Assembly (NCBI RefSeq): GCF_020552705.1
Contig: NZ_JAJBZG010000002.1
Coordinates: 434,001 to 498,000, forward strand
Length of the DNA: 64,000 bases
Origin: Christiangramia sediminis
GTDB taxonomy: Bacteria > Bacteroidota > Bacteroidia > Flavobacteriales > Flavobacteriaceae
Reading direction: 5' to 3'
Below, piece by piece: positions 17,934 through 25,848 of this stretch (position 1 is its first letter; each line of letters opens with the position of its first letter). The translations under genes were made by a program, and so were the position numbers. Under the pieces are notes generated by a model, which had not been told where the DNA came from, did no database searches, and was given only the letters and a program-made list of their open reading frames with translations.

Positions 17934-18455
17934 ATGAACGAAAGTCAAATTCTTGATTTATTATATGCTCTCTTACCTGCGATTATTGTTGGTTTGATCT
18001 CTTTTTATTTCTTTAATTCCTACTCCAAAAATGAAGAAAACAGAAGGAGATTTCTTCTGCTAAGAGAAAAACAAAAGACTTCTTTGCCCATACGTTTACA
18101 GGCTTATGAAAGACTGGCACTTCTCCTGGAAAGAATTTCACCGGGAAAAATTTTATTCAGAGTTCAGGTGATCTCTGAAGATGCAGATTCATATGCAAGC
18201 CTTTTAATTGCTAATATCGAACAGGAATTTGAACACAATCTTGCGCAACAGATCTATGTGAGTAATGAATGCTGGGACTATATTAAGACAGCAAAAAATG
18301 CCACCATTGCCCTGATTAGAAAAGCAGCTGCTAAAGAAGAAATTAAAACGGCGGACGAACTTCGGGAAATAATATTAAGAAGTCTTATGGATAAACAACC
18401 TCCAACAGATGCGGCACTGTCTTACATCAAAAAAGAGGTTAAAAACCTAGCTTAA
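17934..18455 (+). CDS. Membrane-anchored hypothetical protein (flavobacterial DUF)
   Basis: A 173-residue protein with one N-terminal membrane segment (LLPAIIVGLISFYFF), then a basic/coiled region with RRRFLLLREKQKTSLPIRLQAYERL and an acidic alpha-helical C-terminal part. I do not recognise a functional family. Its 3' end overlaps the converging patatin gene by 17 bases. It follows the glutamate-synthase-like gene by 16 bases and is probably in the same operon. Confidence 0.8.
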   Translation: MNESQILDLLYALLPAIIVGLISFYFFNSYSKNEENRRRFLLLREKQKTSLPIRLQAYERLALLLERISPGKILFRVQVISEDADSYASLLIANIEQEFEHNLAQQIYVSNECWDYIKTAKNATIALIRKAAAKEEIKTADELREIILRSLMDKQPPTDAALSYIKKEVKNLA

Positions 18456-19362
18456 ACCAGGAAGATTTAGCAGCTTTTTTCTCCATTTCCTTCTTCTCGG
18501 CATATTCATAACCCTGCTGCCACCACTCGGTCATGGCTTTTTTATTAAACACCAATGAATTTTCAGTGAGTTTAGTCGGTGTATAATAGATGTTCAATTT
18601 CACCTTTTTATTCATGGCTGCCAGCTTCCCTTCTACAATATCATGATATTCCACCTGATCCAGTAAAAATCCGAAAAGATTTACCATTAAAGAAAAGGGA
18701 TTCTTTCCCAGGATCTTATTGTATTCCATATTTTCTGCCTCAAGAATTATGGCATCTACTTCAGTAGCTCCACGTTTGATGGCTTCCCTTATAGGAACTA
18801 CACAGCCCAGACCACCATCAGCATATTCAAAACCATCTTTTTGGGCGAGGCTCATAAAGGGAATATAATTACAACTTATCCAGATCCAGTCACAAAAATC
18901 ATCATATTCAAATTCATGTATAGATTTATACTCTACCCTGTTCTTGGAAAGATTTGAGACGGTAACCACAACATCCTTCACATTACTCTTTAAATCTATA
19001 AAATCCTGATGTGAAAAATTTTTCCTGATATTTCTTCTTAGGGCCTTACTCTCCCCAAAAGTTCTGCGCTGTCTTATAAACTGCCAGACGGTGTTGAGAT
19101 AATTAATGGTTACATATTCTCTGCCATCTTTCTTTTTTACAACAAAGGGATTGATGCTGAAAATCTTACGTTGATCTACATTGGTATAGATATCGTATAT
19201 CTTTTGAAGATTACCCGCCGCAAGATGCGGAATAAGAAGGCTCCCCGTGGAAGTTCCAAGAAACAGGTCGTAATTTCGCTTTTTCTCCTGAATGAGATAT
19301 TGAGCAACGCCGCCGGCAAAAGCTCCCTTGCTTCCTCCTCCAGATATCACTAATGCTCGCAT
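18439..19362 (-). CDS. Patatin-like phospholipase, second of a tandem pair
   Basis: A 307-residue cytoplasmic patatin-family protein. The oxyanion-hole motif GGGSKGAFAGG (residues 8-18) and the catalytic-serine motif GTSTGS (about residues 37-42) are followed by the acid-bearing YADGGLG. The Ser-Asp dyad is intact, so a lipid acyl-hydrolase activity is expected. It is highly similar to the gene directly upstream, with nearly the same first 45 residues and matching motifs along the length, which points to a tandem duplication. Its ATG overlaps the upstream stop by one base. Confidence 0.88.
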   Translation of the reverse strand: MRALVISGGGSKGAFAGGVAQYLIQEKKRNYDLFLGTSTGSLLIPHLAAGNLQKIYDIYTNVDQRKIFSINPFVVKKKDGREYVTINYLNTVWQFIRQRRTFGESKALRRNIRKNFSHQDFIDLKSNVKDVVVTVSNLSKNRVEYKSIHEFEYDDFCDWIWISCNYIPFMSLAQKDGFEYADGGLGCVVPIREAIKRGATEVDAIILEAENMEYNKILGKNPFSLMVNLFGFLLDQVEYHDIVEGKLAAMNKKVKLNIYYTPTKLTENSLVFNKKAMTEWWQQGYEYAEKKEMEKKAAKSSWFKLGF

Positions 19363-20264
19363 TAAGGTTCTATTTGGTTCAATTCTTTATTTCTGTGCTT
19401 GGCGAATTCATAGCCGCTTTCCCACCAGACCTTCATCTTCTCCTCATCAAAAATAAGGGAATTCGTAGTTAAAACACTTGGAGTGTAATAAAAATTAAGA
19501 ATCGCATCTTTATTGGCTGCAGAGAATTTCCCGATCTTAATATTTTGTGTTTCTATACGATCCAGCATAAAAGCAAATAAATTGGTAATTAGCGAAAAAA
19601 CGTTTTTTGAGGGCATCCTGTTAAAATAAGTCACTTCAGTTTGTAAAATGATCGCATCAACTTCAGTGGCACCTCGTTTAATTGCTTCTTCAATTGGTAC
19701 CATAGAGCCAAGTCCGCCATCAGCATATTCACATCCATTTTTCTTAACCAGGCTCATAAACGGGGTATAATTACAGGATATCCAGATCCATTCTAAAAAA
19801 TCTTCATATTCGTAATCCCTGATAGATTTGTATTCTACTTCATTTAAAGACAAATTAGATACGGTGACCACAATATCCCTGGGCCCTGCCTTTAACTCTG
19901 CAAACTCTTCTTTTGTAAAGGTTTTTTCAAGTAATTTCTTAAGATTATGGCTTTCGCCAAAGGTCTTTTTGCCCTTTAAAAAATTAAGAAGTACATTAAA
20001 ATGATTGATCGTAATATTCTCATAGCCGTGTTTTTTCTTGATCAAGAAAGGACGATTACTGAAAATACTGGACTGATTGACTGAAGTAAAAACTTTTTTC
20101 ACCTTCTCTGCCTTCCCCAGAGCCATATGTCCTATTAGAAGACTACCGGTAGAGGTGCCTATAAAAAGATCATAATCCTTTTTTAATTCTTCCGTGAGGT
20201 ATTGCGCCACACCTCCTGCAAATGCACCTTTACTTCCACCGCCAGAAATTACAAGGGCCCGCAT
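19362..20264 (-). CDS. Patatin-like phospholipase, first of a tandem pair
   Basis: A 300-residue patatin-like acyl hydrolase with GGGSKGAFAGG (residues 8-18), GTSTGS and the catalytic YADGGLG. It lacks a signal peptide. It begins 1 base after the M1 peptidase stop and runs straight into its paralogue. The operon order is peptidase, patatin A, patatin B. Some patatins are effectors or lipid-turnover enzymes; nothing in the sequence chooses between these roles. Confidence 0.88.
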   Translation of the reverse strand: MRALVISGGGSKGAFAGGVAQYLTEELKKDYDLFIGTSTGSLLIGHMALGKAEKVKKVFTSVNQSSIFSNRPFLIKKKHGYENITINHFNVLLNFLKGKKTFGESHNLKKLLEKTFTKEEFAELKAGPRDIVVTVSNLSLNEVEYKSIRDYEYEDFLEWIWISCNYTPFMSLVKKNGCEYADGGLGSMVPIEEAIKRGATEVDAIILQTEVTYFNRMPSKNVFSLITNLFAFMLDRIETQNIKIGKFSAANKDAILNFYYTPSVLTTNSLIFDEEKMKVWWESGYEFAKHRNKELNQIEP

Positions 20265-20265
20265 A

Positions 20266-22380
20266 TTATCCGTTGATTTTAGATCTCAAGTAAGTAACTT
20301 CCTCTTCAGCCATATTTTCTGATACTTCCTCCAATTTTTGCCGGTATTCTTCATTCTTTAAAAGTTCGTCCAGCAACTGCCGGCAATAATTTCTGAAACT
20401 GTAAGTATGATGTTGCGTTCCTTTTATTAAACTTTCCAGGCTTTGGGGATTAAATGCTCCAATTTGATAAAGATAACTAAATGCGTTCTCCCGTACCTGA
20501 AATGGCTGGCTGGGTGCCGTATATCCCGCTAACTCCTTATAATACTCTTCAGTAAGTTCCGGTTCAAATTCAGGAGTGACCAGGTTTAAAGTTAGCCAGA
20601 GCATCCTGATATTCTTATTATAAAAACCCTCTAAATCTCTGGTTTTCTCTAAATATTTTCTTCTGTCTTCCGGAAATTGCTCCCATAATTTGAATAAGGC
20701 CGCTTCAATAGTAAGATAAGATTCATCTTCCAGCAGGGATTCAAATTCAGATTTCAGGGAAGCAGGGATCTTCTCCATGGTTCGGGCAATAGCCTGCCGC
20801 ACAAAAATATTATTACTCTGGAATGCCTTTTTATAAAGATCAGTTGCCCTTTGCGACTGGAGACCGGCCAGTTGATTTACTGCTTCCTGGCCCACATAAT
20901 CGTTCACCGGAAAATCCAGCGCATCTTCCAGGTAGGAAGATTTTTGATCGAAAGGAGTTTCTCTTAGAGCTGCTATGTTTAAATAAGTGATAATAAATTC
21001 TGATCTTTTCAAAGATTCGAGCGACTGTGTAGCTTTAAAAGCTGATTGCTCCAGCCAGTCTTTCACAAATTGCGAAAGATCTTTACCTGAAGCCATTTCC
21101 ATTTCAGCTATAAAATTGTCGGTATTTGCATTTTTAAAACTATACAGCTCTAAATAATTTTTAATTCCTTGTTGGAAAGCTTCATCTCCAATTCTTTCTC
21201 TTAAAATATGAAGCGCCCAGGCCCCTTTCTGATAAAAGGTCAATGAACCTGCCTTAGGGTTTAAAAGTGCCTCTCCTTTGCCGGAATCGCTAAGCTGTTT
21301 AAGACTTTCTGCGGTTTCATAAAGTTTCCAGTAATAATAGTCATCCCCAAAAATTTCCTTTTCTGCCAGTAATGCATAATAAGTGGCAAAACCCTCATGC
21401 AACCAGTGATCTTTTCCTTCTGTTTCAGTTACCAGATCTCCAAACCACTGGTGCGCCAGTTCATGTGCATTCACATTCACATAATTTCTGTCTTTAAAAC
21501 CAATAGAATTTGTTAAAAAAGAAGAAGAAAAAATAGTAGTTCCTGTATTTTCCATTCCTCCATATAAAAAATCTAAAACCGGTATCTGTTTATAATTTTG
21601 CCATGGATAAGGCACCCCAATTTCATTCTCCAAAAAATCAAATATTTCAACGGAATGCCTGTAGGTAGGTTCAAATTTCAATGAATCTCCAGGGCGGTAA
21701 AAAAGCTCAATATCATCGTCGCTCGCAGAAGTAAAAGTTTTGGAATTAAATTGTCCCGCGGCCATTCCTACCAGATAACTGCTCATTGGCATATTCATAT
21801 CAAATTTCCATACCCGGGTGCTATCATTAATGTTTTCAGAACTTTTCAGTATTCCGTTAGCAATGACTTTATAATCAGCGGGATATTCAAAACTTAGATC
21901 GAATTCCACTTTTTCGGTCATATCATCAAAACTGGGCAGCCAGGTGGAGGTATATTTACCCTGACCCTGAGTCCAGACCTGCTTTATTGATGTATCAGTT
22001 TCAGTCGAATCCCAGTTGATAAAATACATCCCGGAGTTCGGGTTAACCTTATACTTTAATGTGAGCTGATTATCCTGTGAAGGAAGAAAATCTGAAATTA
22101 TATAGATGCCTTTTTCATTTGAATAAAAATTAACCGGTTTACCAGAAAGCATTACTTCGCTAAATTGCATTTTCTTACCGTCTATAAACAGGGTGTCTTC
22201 TTGTGCCAGAATATCGAAACTGTAATTTACCTTCCCCTCAACTTGAGTTTTTGAGGGTTTGATCTTCACATAAGCATCGATCTTCTTAAAATCGAAGTGA
22301 TCTGTTTGGGAAAGCCCTGCATCCTGAGCTATTGAAGTAACTGACCAACATAGGAACAGGAAAAGAAGTGTTTTTCGCAT
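20266..22380 (-). CDS. M1-family metallopeptidase (aminopeptidase)
   Basis: A 704-residue secreted aminopeptidase with a signal peptide (cleavage after the SIAQ near residue 18). The exopeptidase motif GGMEN and the zinc site HELAHQW with the downstream Glu in LHEGFATYY are all present. The N-terminal beta-domain and the C-terminal helical repeats follow the usual M1 order. The product is probably periplasmic or secreted and trims peptides from their N-terminus. It is the first gene of the minus-strand operon with the two patatins and is divergent from recG. Confidence 0.92.
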   Translation of the reverse strand: MRKTLLFLFLCWSVTSIAQDAGLSQTDHFDFKKIDAYVKIKPSKTQVEGKVNYSFDILAQEDTLFIDGKKMQFSEVMLSGKPVNFYSNEKGIYIISDFLPSQDNQLTLKYKVNPNSGMYFINWDSTETDTSIKQVWTQGQGKYTSTWLPSFDDMTEKVEFDLSFEYPADYKVIANGILKSSENINDSTRVWKFDMNMPMSSYLVGMAAGQFNSKTFTSASDDDIELFYRPGDSLKFEPTYRHSVEIFDFLENEIGVPYPWQNYKQIPVLDFLYGGMENTGTTIFSSSFLTNSIGFKDRNYVNVNAHELAHQWFGDLVTETEGKDHWLHEGFATYYALLAEKEIFGDDYYYWKLYETAESLKQLSDSGKGEALLNPKAGSLTFYQKGAWALHILRERIGDEAFQQGIKNYLELYSFKNANTDNFIAEMEMASGKDLSQFVKDWLEQSAFKATQSLESLKRSEFIITYLNIAALRETPFDQKSSYLEDALDFPVNDYVGQEAVNQLAGLQSQRATDLYKKAFQSNNIFVRQAIARTMEKIPASLKSEFESLLEDESYLTIEAALFKLWEQFPEDRRKYLEKTRDLEGFYNKNIRMLWLTLNLVTPEFEPELTEEYYKELAGYTAPSQPFQVRENAFSYLYQIGAFNPQSLESLIKGTQHHTYSFRNYCRQLLDELLKNEEYRQKLEEVSENMAEEEVTYLRSKING

Positions 22381-22506
22381 GTAAATTTGAAGAATAACTT
22401 CTGCAAATTACGAAATTGGGGTTTTAATACATAAAATTTAAGCTTTAAACATCTTCCCTATGAAGCAGCAGTTCAAAAATCAAACGGTTTTAATATCTTC
22501 GTTTGT

Positions 22507-24606
22507 ATGATCCAAAATCTCTTGCAAACCCCTATTGAATATTTAAAAGGAGTCGGGCCAAATCGGGCCGAAGTCCTGAAAAAAGAACTCAATATCCAAT
22601 ACTACAGGGATTTGATCAATTTCTTTCCGAACCGGTATATCGATAAGACCGGTTTTTACAAAATCAATCAACTGCAACAAAATTCTTCGGAAGTTCAAAT
22701 CGTAGGAAAGATCGTCCATCTGAAAACAGTGGAACAAAAACGGGGAAAACGACTGGTTGCTGACTTTATTGACGACACAGGCAAAATGGAACTCGTTTGG
22801 TTTCGGGGGCACAAATGGATAAGAGAAAACATAAAACTAAATACACCTTATGTGATCTTCGGGAAGACCAACTGGTATAATGGTCTTTTTAGTATGCCGC
22901 ACCCTGAAATGGAACTGGTCGCAGATTATAAAAAGAATTTGCGCACGGCCATGCAACCTGTCTATCCTTCCACTGAATTATTATTAAAAAAAGGGATCAC
23001 CAACCGGGTAATTATGAAGTTGATGCAGGAAGTACTTCAACAAACCGGGTTGAAATTTTCAGAAAGTTTGAACAGGGAGCTTATTGATGAATTACAACTT
23101 ATTTCAAAAGCCGAAGCTCTTTTCAATATTCACTTTCCCAAGAACCAGGAGTTACTGGCCAAATCGCAATTCAGGTTAAAATTTGAGGAATTGTTCTTTA
23201 TTCAGCTTCAGCTTATCAGAAAAAATATGCTGCATAAGCAGAAGATAAAAGGTTTCAATTTTGAACAAATAGGCGATCACTTTAATGATTTTTACCAGGA
23301 ACATTTACCTTTTGACCTCACCGGTGCACAAAAACGCGTGATCAAGGAAATCCGGAGTGATATGGGCAGTGGCGCACAGATGAACCGGCTCTTACAGGGA
23401 GATGTTGGTTCAGGAAAAACCATAGTAGCCCTGATGTCTATGCTAATTGCCTTAGATAATGGTTTCCAGGCCTGTTTAATGGCTCCTACCGAGATTTTAT
23501 CTATTCAGCATTTTAACGGCCTAATTGAACTTTGTAAAGATCTGGATGTTGAAATTTATCTTTTAACTGGCTCCACTAAAACTGCGAAAAGAAGAGAGAT
23601 ACACGAAAAACTTGAAAATGGTGAAATTGACATTTTAATTGGCACACACGCGCTGCTTGAAGATAAAGTGAAGTTCAAGAATCTGGGCCTGGCCGTGATC
23701 GATGAACAACATAGATTTGGAGTGGCTCAACGGGCAAAATTATGGAAAAAGAACCATATTCCTCCACACATCCTGGTGATGACGGCGACCCCAATCCCAC
23801 GAACACTGGCCATGAGTTTGTATGGAGACCTGGATATTTCTGTAATTGATGAATTACCACCGGGTAGAAAACCGGTAAAAACCGTACATAGGTTTGATAG
23901 TAATCGCTTAAAAGTTTTCAGGTTCATTAGAGAAGAGATCCAGAAAGGAAGACAGGTATATGTGGTTTATCCGCTGATCCAAGAATCTGAAAAAATGGAT
24001 TATAAAGATCTTATGGATGGCTATGAAAGTATCGCCCGTGAATTTCCTGATTTTCAGATCTCCATTGTACATGGACAGATGAAACCTGCCGATAAAGATT
24101 ACGAAATGGATCGTTTTGTAAGGGCCGAAACCCAGATCATGGTCGCCACCACGGTTATAGAAGTTGGAGTGAACGTTCCCAATGCCAGTGTTATGATCAT
24201 AGAAAGTGCGGAAAGATTTGGATTATCCCAACTCCACCAGTTACGCGGAAGAGTTGGTCGTGGCGCCGAACAAAGTTTCTGTATATTAATGACCGGCCAT
24301 AAACTTTCTAACGACAGCAAAACCAGGCTCGAAACCATGACTTCTACCAACGATGGTTTTGAGATCGCTGAAGTGGACTTAAAACTTCGTGGTCCCGGCG
24401 ATTTGATGGGCACCCAGCAAAGTGGAGTCCTAAACCTGAAAATTGCAGATATTGTCAAGGATAACTCCATTCTTAAATCGGCAAGATATTATGCCACTAG
24501 GATTCTAAAAGCAGATCCAAATCTTTCTCAGGAGCAAAATAGTATGGTTAAAAATGCCTATTCCAGACTGGTAAAAAACAAAACTATCTGGAATTATATT
24601 AGCTAG
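22507..24606 (+). CDS. recG: ATP-dependent DNA helicase RecG
   Basis: A 699-residue branch-migration helicase that reverses stalled forks and processes D-loops. The N-terminal wedge domain starts with TPIEYLKGVGPNRAEVL, followed by an OB-fold. Helicase motifs are LLQGDVGSGKTIVAL (Walker A), VIDEQHRFG (DEQH box), TATPIPRTLAM and the C-terminal LRGRVGRG arginine-finger motif. All domains are present. It is divergent from the M1 peptidase gene. Confidence 0.95.
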   Translation: MIQNLLQTPIEYLKGVGPNRAEVLKKELNIQYYRDLINFFPNRYIDKTGFYKINQLQQNSSEVQIVGKIVHLKTVEQKRGKRLVADFIDDTGKMELVWFRGHKWIRENIKLNTPYVIFGKTNWYNGLFSMPHPEMELVADYKKNLRTAMQPVYPSTELLLKKGITNRVIMKLMQEVLQQTGLKFSESLNRELIDELQLISKAEALFNIHFPKNQELLAKSQFRLKFEELFFIQLQLIRKNMLHKQKIKGFNFEQIGDHFNDFYQEHLPFDLTGAQKRVIKEIRSDMGSGAQMNRLLQGDVGSGKTIVALMSMLIALDNGFQACLMAPTEILSIQHFNGLIELCKDLDVEIYLLTGSTKTAKRREIHEKLENGEIDILIGTHALLEDKVKFKNLGLAVIDEQHRFGVAQRAKLWKKNHIPPHILVMTATPIPRTLAMSLYGDLDISVIDELPPGRKPVKTVHRFDSNRLKVFRFIREEIQKGRQVYVVYPLIQESEKMDYKDLMDGYESIAREFPDFQISIVHGQMKPADKDYEMDRFVRAETQIMVATTVIEVGVNVPNASVMIIESAERFGLSQLHQLRGRVGRGAEQSFCILMTGHKLSNDSKTRLETMTSTNDGFEIAEVDLKLRGPGDLMGTQQSGVLNLKIADIVKDNSILKSARYYATRILKADPNLSQEQNSMVKNAYSRLVKNKTIWNYIS

Positions 24607-24803
24607 ACAAAATACTGTACACCAGATATATATTATATATTTTTAAATTTCGTAAACACTTTTTAAGTATCTTTAAACCACTTCCCCGGTTAAAAAAGAT
24701 AATCCTACTATTCTTTAAGTTTTAGCTCCATTTCTTTTTACCTACAAAAGTTGCCTCAATTCATCATTATTGGAATTATTTACAATCAATAAAAACTGAA
24801 ATT

Positions 24804-25712
24804 ATGAGTGCAATTACTAAAATTAAACTGGGTATTAGCTTAATGCTAATTTGTTTTACTACCTCCCTAATAGCTCAAAACGGAGCTGAAGATGACATGG
24901 GGACTACACTTTATGACGCTTATAAAGACAAGGGAGTAAAAGAGGTTCTAAAAATTTACCAACAAAGTAACAATAACAAAGAGTACGAAGGGATGGCTGA
25001 ACCTTTGAATGTCCTTGCTTATCGCTTAATGCAGGAAGAAGAAGATCTAAAATCTGCAGAAGTGCTACTAAAAGCGCAAATAGAAGAATATCCTGATGAA
25101 GCAAATCCCTATGATTCATATTCAGACCTTCTTTTAGAAATGGATAAAAAAGAGGAAGCAAGAAAGTATATAGAAAAATCTATTGCTATCGCTGAGAAAA
25201 CCAATCATGAACAAAATGACCTGATTATCGAGGCGGGAAAGGCTAAACTGGCTATTCTGGACAACAAAGACAAGCAAATGAATTTCTTAGTGGGAAACTG
25301 GGATAATGAAACCAAAGTTTTCCAAAATGGTGAAGAAGTGAACAGCTCAAAAAGTTCAAATAATATCTCATTTGATTCCAGCGGATCAATCATGATAGTA
25401 GATCACGATACACCCGGAAAAAAACCCTGCTGCAAAAGAGTGATGGTGTATAATCCTGTAAAGGATGAATTTGATGTAGCCTTTATGAGAAGAGATCAAC
25501 CAAACGGCATCTATAACTCAAAAATGCAGTTAAAAGAGGTTGAACCAGATCATTTCGAAATGATTGAAAAATATACCAATGATAATAATGAAGAAGTTGA
25601 AGTGAGACATGATATTCAGAAAAAATCAAATGAAGTTGAGTGGATCACCTACAATTCAAAGGATTCTGGCTGGGAAAAAGTTAGAAGCATGAATTTGAAA
25701 AAGAAAGGATAA
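24804..25712 (+). CDS. Secreted TPR protein with DUF1579-like C-terminus
   Basis: A 302-residue protein with a cleavable signal peptide (ending SLIAQ). Residues about 35-140 are helical repeats with TPR character (MQEEEDLKSAEVLLKAQ, PYDSYSDLLLEM). The C-terminal half begins FLVGNWDNETKVF and reads as a lipocalin-like DUF1579 or similar beta-sandwich, with a CC pair (KKPCCKR). This fusion resembles secreted ligand-binding proteins of flavobacteria; the ligand is unknown. Confidence 0.75.
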   Translation: MSAITKIKLGISLMLICFTTSLIAQNGAEDDMGTTLYDAYKDKGVKEVLKIYQQSNNNKEYEGMAEPLNVLAYRLMQEEEDLKSAEVLLKAQIEEYPDEANPYDSYSDLLLEMDKKEEARKYIEKSIAIAEKTNHEQNDLIIEAGKAKLAILDNKDKQMNFLVGNWDNETKVFQNGEEVNSSKSSNNISFDSSGSIMIVDHDTPGKKPCCKRVMVYNPVKDEFDVAFMRRDQPNGIYNSKMQLKEVEPDHFEMIEKYTNDNNEEVEVRHDIQKKSNEVEWITYNSKDSGWEKVRSMNLKKKG

Positions 25713-25736
25713 AATTAAATTTTATCCCGAAAAATG

Positions 25737-25762
25737 AAAGAGGTGTGATCACCTCTTTTTTT
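25737..25762 (+). terminator. Rho-independent terminator of the TPR/DUF1579-like gene
   Basis: AAAGAGGTG and CACCTCTTT form a perfect 9-bp stem with a TGAT loop, followed by a T-run. Confidence 0.88.
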
Positions 25763-25820
25763 ATGAACATTCCTCAAAACAAAATTATTTTTCAGATTAT
25801 GACAAAACCATTCGTAATAC

Positions 25821-25828
25821 TATCTTTG
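25821..25828 (+). promoter_or_regulatory. -7 box (TATCTTTG) of pheT
   Basis: A perfect TAnnTTTG box 20 bases before the pheT start, giving a leader of about 15 bases. No TTG is seen at the correct distance upstream. Confidence 0.5.
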
Positions 25829-25848
25829 CTGCCTGAAAAAGATTATCC

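Noticed and set aside
18439-20264. The tandem patatins as a phage-type or CBASS effector
   Set aside because: No cyclase, sensor or other defence gene is adjacent; the neighbours are a peptidase and housekeeping genes.
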